DNA of 64,000 nt from Persicaria tinctoria (lineage: Eukaryota > Streptophyta > Magnoliopsida > Caryophyllales > Polygonaceae). The stretch spans positions 17,879,001-17,943,000 of the forward strand of contig JBANSL010000019.1 in assembly GCA_037127255.1 (NCBI GenBank), written 5' to 3'. Positions 20,423-32,447 of this stretch are shown here, in pieces. A program made the position numbers and the translations under genes. The notes under the pieces were generated by a model that was not told the origin of the DNA, searched no databases, and saw only the letters and a list, made by a program, of their open reading frames with translations. Every line of letters begins with the position of its first letter. Position 1 is the first letter of the stretch.

Positions 20423-22588
20423 TGTTGTTGCAGGAGGATGGTCAAGTATGAAATAAATATGAAATAAAGTTCAGACTGACTTCCCTGTCTCAGCAAATAA
20501 ATACAAGACTTCCTCCCGTTGTAGTAAGAGAATAGTCAGGATCGAATCCACGAGGAAGCACGTCAGCAGTTCTCAGGTAGCTGTAAATTCTCACAGACAG
20601 AGCAGCAGAAAAGACAGAAACACAGAAACAACGAAAGAAACAGAAATAAAAGCAGAAGCAAAGAACAAAGCAAAACAGGAAAGACAAAGCAAAGCAGAAA
20701 CTTAAAAGCAAAGGCAAAGCAGAAAGTGAATCGAAGACACAGAAGCTACTCGAAGTCGAGTAGCTGTTCTCTAGATCGACTAAGGTAAGTCGACAGCAGA
20801 AAACAGAAACGAAAGCAAAGCAACTCGAGGCAGACAAGTGTACTCGATCTCGACAACCTCTACTCGAGATCGACAAGAAAAGCAGAAACAGAAACTGTAA
20901 ATCGACAAAAAACAGAAGAAACTCAACTCGACTAAGACCAGCTTCTACTCGAGATCGACAAAGGTTGCACTCGATCTCGACAAGGCTTATTCTATGTCGA
21001 CAAGAAACAGAAACTTTAATTTGCAGAATCTCGAACAAACTCAGAATTTCGACAGAAATAAACTCAATATGCTAAAAGACTTCCAAAGCCAGGGTTTCAA
21101 CACCACAACGATAACCATGCAAAGTAACACACAAAGGCATAAAAGATCATGCTTTCCATCAAATAACTTTCGTTATTAACAAATAGGCATATAGATGCTC
21201 TCGCATAAACAATAATTGTTACTAACCCTTTTTCACATAATTAATCCAAGTTGCATTAAGATCACTTTCGCTTCAATAACACAAACAAGGATCACCTTCA
21301 ACTTTCGCAAAAGAATCATGCTCATAGGGATAGAAGATGAATCGCACAAAAAGATCTGACCTTTATCGTATCGCCTCACATGGCCACCGTTGGGCTCACC
21401 CCAGCCCCAGAAGTGGGTGGACTACTCACGCCTCATTGCAATAACAGACATTGATTGATGAAAAGAACTAAATTGCATTAAAACTAAATTCAAAAGCCTT
21501 TACAATCCTGGCAATCAACTTTCGCAGAAAGCCAAAACCGTAAAAACCTTAGAACTCCTAAACTTCTCCGTGGAACTACTTGTCTCTCCCTGAAATTGAA
21601 TATATTGAAAATCAGCCCCCTAGGGCTTTATTTATAGGCTTCATTCCCTAGCTATTTTAGGAAAGAAGATATCTATCTCTATCTAAAATTATATCTAAAA
21701 CTTGAAAGGATAAATAAGTTGTTTTATGGAAATAAATCTAAAAGGAAAAGATAAAACTGAATAGGGTAAGTCTTCATGATGTTGATAGATCTCCTTCCAT
21801 AGATAGACTTTGATGGATTTGGATAGAATCTCGGCCAAATCGACTCCTTTGCGCCCAAGGAATCCCAAGTCTAGTCGGATATGTCTTCGTCGAGAAGTTT
21901 CTGGAAACGGTTCTACTCGACCTCGACCACGGCTCGTCGACCTCGAGTAGGGTGGTTCGTCGACTGGACTTCCTCGGCTAGATCTACTCGATGTGGCTCG
22001 GTCCTGGCTCACTGGCGTCGTCGACCTCGACAAACCCTAGTCGATGTCGAGTAGGATGGCTCTGTAGACTAGGGTTCCTCGGGTTGCTCTACTCGGCAAG
22101 GCTCGGACAAGGCTCTTGGGCGTCGTCGATCTCGTCCTCGGCTTGTCGACCAGCTCTTCTTCTCGTCAACCCCGGGCGTGGCGCTGAGGCTTCGTCGATC
22201 TCGACTAGTGGTCCTCGAGATCGAGTAGGGCCCGGAGCCGGGTTGGTCTGGCTCTCGATCAGGCTTTGTCGACAAGGCTGTGCTCGGACATGCTCGTCTA
22301 TGTCGAGTAGGGCCCACTCGAGATCGAGTAGCCTTGACTTTCAGTTTGGTTCCGCTGCTTTGACCTTGGACTTCTGTAGCGGTTTTCCGAGCTTTTCCGA
22401 CCTTCTGTAGAATTGCTGTAATATGCCTCGATTTCTGCGAATTAAACAGAAACTGGTGTAGATTCCATAATTTGGCAAATAAACATAAACTACATAGATT
22501 TTGTACTTATCCTAGCCCAAATGAATGCAATGTATGCAGAAATCGATATAAAAGTTACTGTAAAACATGGCAGATTCAGCTCACAACA
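20423..22588 (-). repeat. TCGA-1 3' LTR
   Basis: It runs TGTTGTTGCAGG to CAGCTCACAACA on the plus strand. It contains at least seven exact TCGA-GA-TCGA or TCGA-TC-TCGA motifs and several one-base variants (TCGACCTCGA, TCGATGTCGA), a TATA box, and A-rich sequence with repeated CAGAAAC words at 20580-20900. Confidence 0.95.
21629..21636 (-). promoter_or_regulatory. TATA box, TCGA-1 3' LTR
   Basis: TATAAATA on the minus strand, in the conserved LTR block. Confidence 0.6.
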
Positions 22589-22604
22589 AACACCCCATAC
22601 TTAA
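22589..22604 (-). promoter_or_regulatory. Polypurine tract of TCGA-1
   Basis: On the minus strand, TTAAGTATGGGGTGTT directly precedes the LTR start TGTTGTGAGC. This is the expected plus-strand primer. Confidence 0.7.
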
Positions 22605-24079
22605 GCTTGCTTATCCTCAAGCAATACTTTTATTTGTCATTCAGGGGAAGAAATCAAAAACCCTCAACATCTTAGATTCATTCTTATATAACCCTGCAAT
22701 CAATTACCATCCTCGAAAAGGTACTAGTGTCACAGATTCATGCATGTGCAAATATGTAAAAGCAACATCTACTCATAAAAAGAAGGGTTATGCAAAACAT
22801 TCATAAGTGACAAAGCATTGATAATCAAGAGGACTTTAATTTAAGCTCAAACAAGGAGTAGATTCGGTAAAAGGCTAAAAGGTGGGCAATTTCTGGCAAT
22901 GTGGTGCTTAATGATCCGGGGAAATGGAGTACTTTCCAAACTGAATTTCCACATTCCTTCTCCATTTGATTCACCATCTTTCATACTGCTTTTCTCAATA
23001 ATAATGCTTTTACCTCTCTAACCTCAGCACTGCCTTCTCGCGAGTCGCAAACATGGGTGTCATGAATGGCCCCGGATACTTAGTGCTTTGGACTCCTCAC
23101 AATGTGTTCCATCTCTCCAAACTATTATCTCAGAGAGCAGGGTCAATCTACCTTTATCTCCTGAGGTGATTGGATTTTCTTTCACTCATTAAATTTTCCA
23201 TATATTTCAAATATTTTCCTTCCAAACTCCAAATATGATAATAATCACAACACAAACACCATATGATATTCTCTGTAATGTAACATTATTCTCAACATAA
23301 TCCCCGGATAAGGTAAAGAATGGTAATATTTTAGATCATGTGGAGCAATAATTGAAATAAGGCGTAATATGGCTTTTGTGATGCATAAGCATAGGTAAGG
23401 CTAGGATTCAAGTAATGAGCATTATATGGAAATATAAAGTCCTCCATCATCTTATCATGCAACATGTCAAAAGCAATTTCAAATTTTACCTCCTTTCATG
23501 GTTTTCAAGATATAATGCACTTCATTGTGACTTCCCTTTACTAGGCAATTTCATGCTATATCTCTAATGAATCTAATTTTTCATCGTCGAGTTCAATATA
23601 AGCTTCCATGACATTAATTCAAATTTTCAATGGGGGTCATTTTTCTCAAAATTTTGGAAAACATGCATATAAGCACATAAATAGATAATGCATTCCAAAA
23701 ATAGCCATGTAGAAATAAATTCTAAATATGCACACATAATGTCAAATATGGCAAATATGCACAAAGTACACCCTTCCCCCACCCCATACTTAAACATTAC
23801 AGTGTTCTCACTGTATAAAAACAAGGTAAGGGTAGAGAAAGAAACTCACAAGACAGATGTGCAGATTTCTCTAAATATCGAATGGAGCACCTACTAGGCC
23901 GAGTAAGAATGTAGCTTGGTTCTATCCATGGACCTGAAAAGTAGAAGACATATACCCATAATAGCAAAACTAAAAGTGTTCAAAACCAAAACAAAAGGCA
24001 ACAAAGTCTCAAAATGTCCTAAAAAGTCTATGTACATGCTCTAGATGTTATAGTCGCTAGGCCGACTTTCCATTAATGC
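22605..24079 (-). other. TCGA-1 3' non-coding internal region
   Basis: About 1.5 kb of AT-rich sequence without a gene, clearly homologous to TCGA-2 33497-35003 (shared stretches include CCTGCAATCAATTACCATCC and the hairpin block). It lies between the ORF and the polypurine tract. Conservation between members despite different ORFs suggests a role in RNA packaging or processing; that is inference. Confidence 0.75.
23798..23815 (-). promoter_or_regulatory. Conserved stem-loop beside a second AAGTATGGGG tract
   Basis: TACAGTG-TTCT-CACTGTA: perfect 7-bp arms with a 4-nt loop. On the minus strand it is followed within about 6 nt by TTAAGTATGGGGTGGGGG. The same layout is at 34717, 39531 and 63402. 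Confidence 0.7.
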
Positions 24080-27000
24080 TCAAGGTGGCATCTGCAGGGC
24101 CCATGTAGCTTGGGTCTCAAATAGGACTCCATTCTTGTCCCTCAGTTGTAATCCTCTAGAATGGATCTTGTTCACCACGAAAGGTCCCATTCGCTTTTTG
24201 TTGAATTTGTTAGGAAACCAATGATCCTTTGATTTAGAGACATAGAGCATGTCTCCAACTTCATATTCTTTAGGCTCATCATTGGATATCCTACACAATC
24301 GCACATACCAAGGCAGACCTCTCCCATGTATAGATAAATCTTTAATGGAAATAGGAGAAGAAAGATCCATACCTTGACTTACCTTTGCAGAGACGGAATC
24401 GGGGACTACTGTATTTGGTCGATCTCGACTAGGGCTAGTCGATCTCGACAAGACTGCAGGTTCTGGTGGTGGTCTGCTCGAAGATGCAGAAATCGACGAA
24501 GACGATGGCTTGTCGATCTTGACAAGACTGGTCGACCTCGACAAGGGTTCTGCTCCTGGTGGCTTGCTCATCGAGGGAGGCAGATCTGGTGGCGCTGGGT
24601 GGTGGTCGATCTCGACAAGGCTGGTCGAGATCGAGTAGGCTGGTCCGTCTGGTGGAGTCAGCGTCGAGGAAGCAGGGTCTGGGCTCCTCGAGTGGTGGTC
24701 TGTCTCGACAAGCTTAGTCGAGATCGACGAGGATGCTGGCTCTGGTGTCGTCATCATCGAGGGAGGCCGAGTAGGGCACTGGTGGTCGACCTCGACAAGT
24801 CCACTCGAGGTCGAGTAGGGTGGCTCCTCCGGTTTGCTGCTCGACGAAGCTGGCTCTGGTGGAGTCTCCATGGTCTGGTCTAGATCGACTAGGGTTCTAC
24901 TCGAAGTCGAGGAGCCCTGGTCGATCTTGACCCCATACTTAGTCCCTGTCAAGGCATCCGAAAAATAATTAATCCACAACGACTTACCTTGGTCTGTGTC
25001 GATTGGATTCTCTGTGTTCTCCTTGAGGATTGCCATGATCTCCTCCACCTGGGCCTCCATGTCCCTCTTTTCTATCTCCTCAGGGGTCATATTTCTGACC
25101 TTGGGTTCCCCGCAGGTTATGTAGCCAGCCGAGATAGATTTGACCTCTTCCATTGGACCTGTATGCCTTTCAGTTTTATTAAAGGAATACTCAATTACCT
25201 CATCGCTGATGTTGAAGGTGAGCACTCCTTTCCGTACGCTTATGTTGGCATCCACCGTTGCCAAGAATGGTCTTCCTAGAATAATTGGACAAGCAGGATC
25301 TTCTTGCATATCAACAATTAAGAAATCAGCAGGGACGAAGAATTTACCTACTTGTACTGGGACATTTTCCACCATGCCTGTCGGAATGACCACCGTGTTG
25401 TTGGCCATGTAAAGTCTAGCATCCACATGCTCCAGGGCACCTATCTTAATCTTGGACCAAATTGTTAAAGGCATAATACTAACACTGGCTCCAAGATCAC
25501 ATAGGGCATTTATTTTGTATGGACCAAATCCAATAGTTATAGCAAACTTACCTGGATCCGGCCTCTTCTCCAATATGTCCAGATGGCTGCACTCCTCTGT
25601 GATTTCAGCCATCGATCGCTTTTTGCTCAGAATCTCCTTCAGGAACTTGACATAAGATGGCATTTCATTGAGAGCTTCTGTGAAGGGGATGGTGACGTTG
25701 AGCTTCTGAAGCATCTTGATGAAGTGCTGGAATTTCTTTTCTGCCGGGTCCTTTAGAGATTTTGTGGGGAAAGACAACTTCTTTTTCTGATTCGGAGCCA
25801 GAACGGACGTCGGAGGTGTTGCAGGCTGCTCAACGTCGACCAGGGGCTCCTCGACATCGACAAGGCCTTTGTCGACATCGACCAGATTGGGCCCAGTCGA
25901 GTTGCTGTGTGGTGCAGACGAAGATTCTGGAAGTGTCTCCTCGAGGTCGACGAGGCTCTTGTCGAGATCGACCACGGCTTTATCGAGATTGACTTGCTGT
26001 TCCTCGTCATTCTTCTGTTTTCCGACCTCTGGCTCTCGTAGTTGATGGCCGCTTCTGAGTTTTATAGCAGCGATGTGTCCAATCTTTCCCTTAGGATTTG
26101 GTTCTGAAGATCCTGGAAGTGAACCTGACTGTCTGGGGATTCCTGCTGCTAGCTGACCAATCTGTGTATCAACTGATTTCCGCCAGATATCAATTTCCCC
26201 AAGCCTAGAGTTGACACCTTGCATCTGAGTATAAACGGAGTTGAAAGATTGCATAGTTTCTGAGTGGTTCCTCCGTATTTCTTCCAGGACTATCTGTATA
26301 TCATCCTTTTTCTGCTCCCTTTCCAGATGTCTTGGAGCTCTGTAGGGTGGGGGGTTTCTAGGGACACCTTGGTTCCATTGTGGTTGCTGAAACCTTTGGT
26401 CCCCCATGTAGCGATTGGGACCCTCTGCGTAAGCTGCCTCCTCATGATGCTCTGCCGGCTTGACTTGCTCTGTGTGTGGGCACTCAGGAGTGGTGTGCCG
26501 CTGCGATCCGTATTCAATACAAGGCTGGTTGACAGAGAGATATTTGACTTGCTTGAGGAGCTTCTTGTTCTGGTCTCTGTAGTATTGCTCCCTAACGTTT
26601 GGATCGATCTCCTTAGGGGGATCATATAGGGGCATAGATGGTGCTGGCCTGGCGTATGGGTTCTCTTCATAGGTTGCAGTAGACCCATACTTGTTGCCAT
26701 AAGTAGTGAGCTTCTCTAGCACACCCCATGCGTCACGTGGAGGCATTGTCAGATACTCATAGCGAGTATAATGGTTGATTATGTCCTTAGTGCCTTGATC
26801 AAGAGAGTTGAAGAAGATCTCCTGAATGACGTAGGGTGGCTGTCCATGAGTAGGGCAAGATCACAGAAGTTCCTTGTAGCGCTCCCATGCCTTTGCCAGC
26901 GGTTCCCCTTGCTTCTGTCTGAAGGCGGTGATTTTCTGGCGGAGATGTGCTGTTTTGGCGGGTGGGAAGAATTTGTTCAGGAACTCTTGCTCTACTTGGG

Positions 27001-27535
27001 CCCAGGTTGTGAGTGATCTTGGTTGCAGCCCTTCCAGCCATTTCAGTGCAGGCCCAGCGAGAGACCAGCGAAAAGATTTCATCTTGACATATTCCAAAGT
27101 TGTACCTTCAGCAAGAGTACGACACATGTCAGCAAAGTTTGTAATATGTTCAAGAGGACACTCATTAAATCTACCATAAAAGGCATTATTTTTAAGTTCT
27201 ATGAGAAACTGAGTGCGAATTTCAAAAGAATTATCAGGGATAAGAATCGCCGATTCAGGCACGACGAGGGTTGGATGCATATAATCCTCAGCAGTTGTTG
27301 GATATTGGGCAAGCTCAGCTTCTGCTTGCCTTGCGCGCTCAGCTTCTTGTTCCCTCGCTGCCCTTTCATTGGCTATAGTGGCATCCTTTGCGGCTAGCTC
27401 CCTTGTAAGCCTGGCAATCAGCTGTTCTTGTGTTTCAGCGGCCGCCATGATCCTTTTGAGTTTAGAGTGGATGTGTAGGTAACGCTTTGGTTCGTCTAAG
27501 CTGTCAAACTCGGGTGGTAGACCAGAACGGCGCAT
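24080..27535 (-). pseudogene. TCGA-1 gag-protease polyprotein with one stop and an integrase-tail module
   Basis: The frame from the ATG at 27535 to 24080 (about 1,150 codons) is broken only by a TGA at 26861-26863. Near the N-terminus is an Ala/Glu-rich coiled coil (AKDATIANERAAREQEAERA), then the gag domain (FNECPLEHITNF, GPALKWLEGLQP, EQEFLNKFFPPAK). A zinc-knuckle-like CIEYGSQRHTTPEC lies near 26490-26525; its second Cys is Tyr. Retropepsin shows [17 protein letters not shown] near 25490 and IILGRPFLATVDA. Next is a Ser/Thr/Pro-rich stretch in which the TCGA motif is read as LVEID or LVDLD. The last 65 residues (KRMGPFVVNKIHSRGLQL) resemble the integrase C-terminal GPY/F module of Athila-1. 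RT, RNase H and the integrase core are missing between them. Confidence 0.85.
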
Positions 27536-27597
27536 ACACCTGAAAAGTAACTCAAAGAAACAGTGAGAACTGACTACCTAAGGCGCGAATGATTGCT

Positions 27598-27615
27598 TCC
27601 CCGGCAACGGCGCCA
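27598..27615 (-). promoter_or_regulatory. Primer-binding site (tRNA-Asp), TCGA-1
   Basis: TGGCGCCGTTGCCGGGGA on the minus strand, 18/18 complementary to the 3' end of plant tRNA-Asp(GTC) as I know it, 3 nt inside the 5' LTR. The leader next to it (CTACCTAAGGCGC) is shared with TCGA-2. Confidence 0.9.
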
Positions 27616-27618
27616 ATT

Positions 27619-29785
27619 TGTTGTTGCAGGAGGATGGTCAAGTATGAAATAAATATGAAATAAAGTTCAGACTGACTTCCCTGTCTCAGCAAATAAATAC
27701 AAGACTTCCTCTCGTTGTAGTAAGAGAATAGTCAGGATCGAATCCACGAGGAAGCACGTCAGCAGTTCTCAGGTAGCTGTAAATTCTCACAGACAGAGCA
27801 GCAGAAAAGACAGAAACACAGAAACAACGAAAAAAACAGAAATAAAAGCAGAAGCAAAGAACAAAGCAAAACAGGAAAGACAAAGCAAAGCAGAAACTTA
27901 AAAGCAAAGGCAAAGCAGAAAGTGAATCGAAGACACAGAAGCTACTCGAAGTCGAGTAGCTGTTCTCTAGATCGACTAAGGTAAGTCGACTGCAGAAAAC
28001 AGAAACGAAAGCAAAGCAACTCGAGGCAGACAAGTGTACTCGATCTCGACAACCTCTACTCGAGATCGACAAGAAAAGCAGAAACAGAAACTGTAAATCG
28101 ACAAAAAACAGAAGAAACTCAACTCGACTAAGACCAGCTTCTACTCGAGATCGACAAAGGTTGCACTCGATCTCGACAAGGCTTATTCTATGTCGACAAG
28201 AAACAGAAACTTTAATTTGTAGAATCTCGAACAAACTCAGAATTTCGACAGAAATAAACTCAATATGCTAAAAGACTTCCAAAGCCAGGGTTTCAACACC
28301 ACAACGATAACCATGCAAAGTAACACACAAAGGCATAAAAGATCATCCTTTCCATCAAATAACTTTCGTTATTAACAAATAGGCATATAGAGGCTCTCGC
28401 ATAAACCCTAATTGTTACTAACCCTTTTTCACATAATTAATCCAAGTTGCATTAAGATCACTTTCGCTTCAATAACACAAACAAGGATCACCTTCAACTT
28501 TCGCAAAAGAATCATGCTCATAGGGATAGAAGATGAATCGCACAAAAAGATCTGACCTTTATCGTATCGCCTCACATGGCCACCGTTGGGCTCACCCCAG
28601 CCCCAGAAGTGGGTGGACTACTCACGCCTCATTGCAATAACAGACATTGATTGATAAAAAGAACTAAATTGCATTAAAACTAAATTCAAAAGCCTTTACA
28701 ATCCTAGCAATCAACTTTCGCAGAAAGCCAAAACCCTAAAAACCTTAGAACTCCTAAACTTCTCTGTGGAACTACTTGTCTCTCCCTGAAATTGAATATA
28801 TTGAAAATCAGACCCCTAGGGCTTTATTTATAGGCTTCATTCCCTAGCTATTTTAGGAAAGAAGATATCTATCTCTATCTAAAATTATATCTAAAACTTG
28901 AAAGGATAAATAAGTTGTTTTATGGAAATAAATCTAAAAGGAAAAGATAAAACTGAATAGGGTAAGTCTTCATGATGTTGATAGATCTCCTTCCATAGAT
29001 AGACTTTGATGGATTTGGATAGAATCTCGGCCAAATCGACTCCTTTGCGCCCAAGGAATCCCAAGTCTAGTCGGATATGTCTTCGTCGAGATGTTTTTGG
29101 AAACGGCTCTACTCGACCTCGACCACGGCTCGTCGACCTCGAGTAGGGTGGTTCGTCGACTGGACTTCCTCGGCTAGATCTACTCGATGTGGCTCGGTCC
29201 TGGCTCACTGGCGTCGTCGACCTCGACAAACCCTAGTCGATGTCGAGTAGGATGGCTCTGTCGACTAGGCTTCCTCGGGTTGCTCTACTCGGCAAGGCTC
29301 GGACAAGGCTCCTGGGCGTCGTCGATCTCGTCCTCGGCTTGTCGACCAGCTCTTCTTCTCGTCAACCCCGGGCGTGGCGCTGAGGCTTCGTCGATCTCGA
29401 CTAGTGGTCCTCGAGATCGAGTAGGGCCCGGAGCCGGGTCGGTCTGGCTCTCGATCAGGCTTTGTCGACAAGGCTGTGCTCGGACATGCTCGTCTATGTC
29501 GAGTAGGGCCCACTCGAGGTTCGAGTAGCCTTGACTTTCAGTTTGGTTCCGCTGCTTTGACCTTGGACTTCTGTAGCGGTTTTCCGAGCTTTTCCGACCT
29601 TCTGTAGAATTGCTGTAATATGCCTCGATTTCTGCGAATTAAACAGAAACTGGTGTAGATTCCATAATTTGGCAAATAAACATAAACTACATAGATTCTG
29701 TACTTATCCTAGCCCAAATGAATGCAAAGTATGCAGAAATCGATATAAAAGTTACTGTAAAACATGGCAGATTCAGCTCACAACA
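27619..29785 (-). repeat. TCGA-1 5' LTR
   Basis: 2,167 bp, about 99% identical by eye to 20423-22588, with the same TCGA motif positions. One 1-bp insertion breaks a motif near 29518 (TCGAGGTTCGA). Confidence 0.95.
28825..28832 (-). promoter_or_regulatory. TATA box, TCGA-1 5' LTR
   Basis: TATAAATA on the minus strand. As the 5' LTR copy, this is the probable core promoter of TCGA-1 transcription. Confidence 0.65.
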
Positions 29786-29790
29786 CGTGT

Positions 29791-30166
29791 GTAACTAAGC
29801 CTAACCCTAGCCTATAATTGCTGTCAAGAGGAGATCGACAGAAAGAGAAGGGCTAACGGACGAAGGGTGATAGGGCGTGGAAGAGGTGGAGTTTGTGGTT
29901 TTTCGTGGTCGGAGGCTGCGATCGGTGGCCGGAGGCCGAGATCTCGGTCCGGCGATTATCGCCACCCTAGCCTATTATTTGAACATATTACCGAATAATT
30001 GTCCAAATCTTACCGCATAATTAACGTATCTATTACATTCAGAGTCATTATGGTCATTATTCAGCAAGTTCAGAGTTGCTATTCGTTGAAAATACGGGAT
30101 TATTCATATGTATGTGGTTAATTATATGTGGGAAATCAAGAATTACATTTACATATTCTTTCAATC
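29791..30166. other. Spacer, no gene seen
   Basis: A GC-rich patch at 29870-29960 (GGTGGCCGGAGGCCGAGATC) followed by AT-rich sequence with scattered CGAATAATT words leading into the minisatellite. Confidence 0.4.
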
Positions 30167-30347
30167 TAGCGAATAATTACTATCAACTTAGCGAATAATT
30201 ACTATCAACCTAGTAAATAATTACTATCAACCTAATCTAACGAATAATTACTATCAATTTAGCGAATAATTACTATCAATGTAGCGAATAATTAATATCA
30301 ATCTAGCGAATAATTACAATAAACCTAGCGAATAGTTACAAAATTGA
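30167..30347. repeat. 22-bp minisatellite, eight units
   Basis: Units start at 30167, 30189, 30211, 30238, 30260, 30282, 30304 and 30326, with core GCGAATAATTACTATCAA. Spacing is 22 bp except for a 5-bp insertion before the fourth unit. The units touch each other, so this is not a CRISPR-like array. Confidence 0.9.
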
Positions 30348-30539
30348 GCAACCCTTTTGCCAATATCTAAACGATAACTCCTCTTTACACACGAATAATA
30401 ACTATAATTAAGTTACCGAATATTTAATATCACCTTATCGAATAGTTCAAATAGTGCACCGCATAAAAAAAATGTCGTTACTCCACCAAAAAACGTTACG
30501 CCACAAAAAAAAGTGTACAACACACGCACGTATTTCGAT

Positions 30540-30870
30540 AAGTGAGGAAGGAAAGATCTACTACATTAAAGGTCTGTTGTAGCGGCTAAAAAGTGCTACA
30601 AGAAATCAAAAAACCGCTACCTAAAAGCTAATGTGGCGGTTTTATAGCCGCTACATCTGTTGCCGCTGCCTTTGCTCTAAAGTGGCGGTTTTCTATAACT
30701 AATGTAGAGGTTTCTCAATGAAAAACAAAACCGCTACATTATCATAAAAAACCGCGACATATAGGCCTTCATCTGGCGGTTTTGAGTATGCCCTTGGGTG
30801 ACGCATATTTAAATCTAGGCTAGCGGTTTTTTTACACAAGGCAACATAATTCCTCATCTATTGTGGCGGT
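30540..30870. repeat. Subterminal repeat cluster, CACTA-like
   Basis: Repeated TGGCGGTTTT and its complement AAACCGC(T/G)ACAT alternate on both strands, next to GTGCTACAAGAAATC, which resembles a CACTACAAGAAA terminus. This suggests a decayed CACTA end. No transposase or second end seen. Confidence 0.5.
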
Positions 30871-31445
30871 TCACAAAGCTTAAATATTCATATTTACTTT
30901 TATATAATTATATCAATTATAATCATTACATGCATGCGAATATGTGGTTGTAAATAAAATAAAATTACACATGAATAATAAATTGTCATTATGACTAAAC
31001 AACATTGTTGGGTGGCTACAATTATCACTAGTTAACACTTGCACCAATTAGAAATAAATAAAAAAGAGCCAAACACAGTACATCTCAAACTGTCATAGAT
31101 ACATTGAAACGCATACGCAAAACCACAGCCCTACAAGGCAGTCGTCTCTTCTTTCACTATAAATTCTAATTACAACACCATATATACCACATAACAGCAC
31201 TAGGTCAAAAGAAACAAAGACACCAAAATTATCCTGTCAAAAAAGATATGATTAGAGATAAAATCAAAGATAAATTCACAAGTAGTAATATAGCATTAAA
31301 AGCTGAGTTTTTAATCACCAAACCATGAAGAGATCCATCTAACAAATTCCAAATTAACAAAGGATGGAGGGAGTCTTCAAATTACAATTTAGAAGATACA
31401 AATTGCAACCCTTGTGTTTGCCATGAATGAATGAAAAATGTATAG
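30871..31445. other. AT-rich spacer, no gene seen
   Basis: No supported open frame. It could be the body of the CACTA-like remnant to its left. The last five bases before TCGA-2 are TATAG, the left copy of a possible target duplication. Confidence 0.4.
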
Positions 31446-32439
31446 TGTTGATAGGAGGAAATCGAGAATGCAAATTAAAATATAAATAAAGTACAGCAAA
31501 TCAGATTCCGTCCCTTGTAAATAATTACAAGACTTCCTCCCGATGTAGCAGTGGGAAGTCAGGATCGATCCACGAGGAAGCGTGTCATCGGATCTTAGGC
31601 AGCGGAGAAATCTCACAGAAGTCGACAGTAGTGGTCCTAGATCTCGAGTACAGCAACTCGACAGAAGATCGGACAGTCGAACAACGCAGAAACAAGCACA
31701 TGCACTGGTGGTCGATCTCGACAAGCCCTTACTCGAGATCGAGTAGGGTCCTCGTCGACGTCGGCTTGTCTTGGTCGATTTCCTGCACACAGAAGCTACA
31801 ACGACCTGGGTCGAAGATCAGTAACTCGAGATCGAGGAGTGCTAGTCGATCTCGAGGAAAACAGAAACTAAAACGAAAGAAAATAAAAACAATTGCTTTG
31901 GAAATTCGAACTAAACTTAATGTAAAAGACTTCCAAGATTGGGGTTTGCAACAACGATAACCAAGCATGCATAAGGCAGATATAAAACAGATAATCATGT
32001 AACTTGCATCAAAGGACTAAGCTTTCGCCTTTTCCAACAATTAGACAACTCTCTCAAGAAACCCTAATTGTCTCTACCGATTTTATGTTTACAATCCAAG
32101 TTGTTAGCATGAACCTCCATTAGATGGGTAATAAACACATAACAAGTAGTAGATGCTCAAAACATGATAAAAGTCAGATCTTTACCTCAGGCACGCATGG
32201 CTATCGTCGGGCTCTCCCCAACCCTAGAAGTGGGTGCACTACTCGCGCTTCATCGCAACCTCAGACATTGATTGATGAAAAGAAACTTGCATTAAACTAA
32301 ATTCAAAGCCTTTACAATCCCGGCGATCCAACTCTCGTTGAACGCCAAAACTCTAAAACCTTCGAACTCCTAAACCGTCTCGGTGGAACTACTTCTCTGA
32401 CTTGTGAATTCAATTCTTAGAAATCAGCCCCATGGGCTT

Positions 32440-32447
32440 TATTTATA
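32440..32447 (-). promoter_or_regulatory. TATA box, TCGA-2 3' LTR
   Basis: TATAAATA on the minus strand next to AAGCCCATGGGGCTGA. Confidence 0.6.

Larger units (their letters stand above)
20423..29785 (-). mobile_element. TCGA-1, complete non-autonomous LTR retrotransposon
   Basis: 9,363 bp, bounded by two near-identical LTRs of 2,166 and 2,167 bp and a 5-bp target duplication CGTGT at 20418-20422 and 29786-29790. A tRNA-Asp primer site lies inside the right LTR and a purine tract inside the left LTR, so the sense strand is minus. It encodes gag and protease but no RT, RNase H or integrase core. By eye I count roughly two dozen LTR differences (about 1%), so the insertion is recent. It probably depends on enzymes of an Athila-like relative. 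Confidence 0.95.

Noticed and set aside
20490..21038. 182-codon open frame in both TCGA-1 LTRs (second copy 27686-28234)
   Set aside because: Antisense-type reading of A/GCAGAAAC-rich LTR sequence; low-complexity Phe/Cys/Ser text, duplicated only because the LTRs are.
24374..24883. Plus-strand 169-codon open frame opposite TCGA-1 gag-protease
   Set aside because: Shadow of the minus-strand polyprotein; Trp/Arg-rich text comes from the complement of the TCGA motif.
30167..30347. CRISPR-like array
   Set aside because: Units are contiguous with no unique spacers, and the context is a plant genome.
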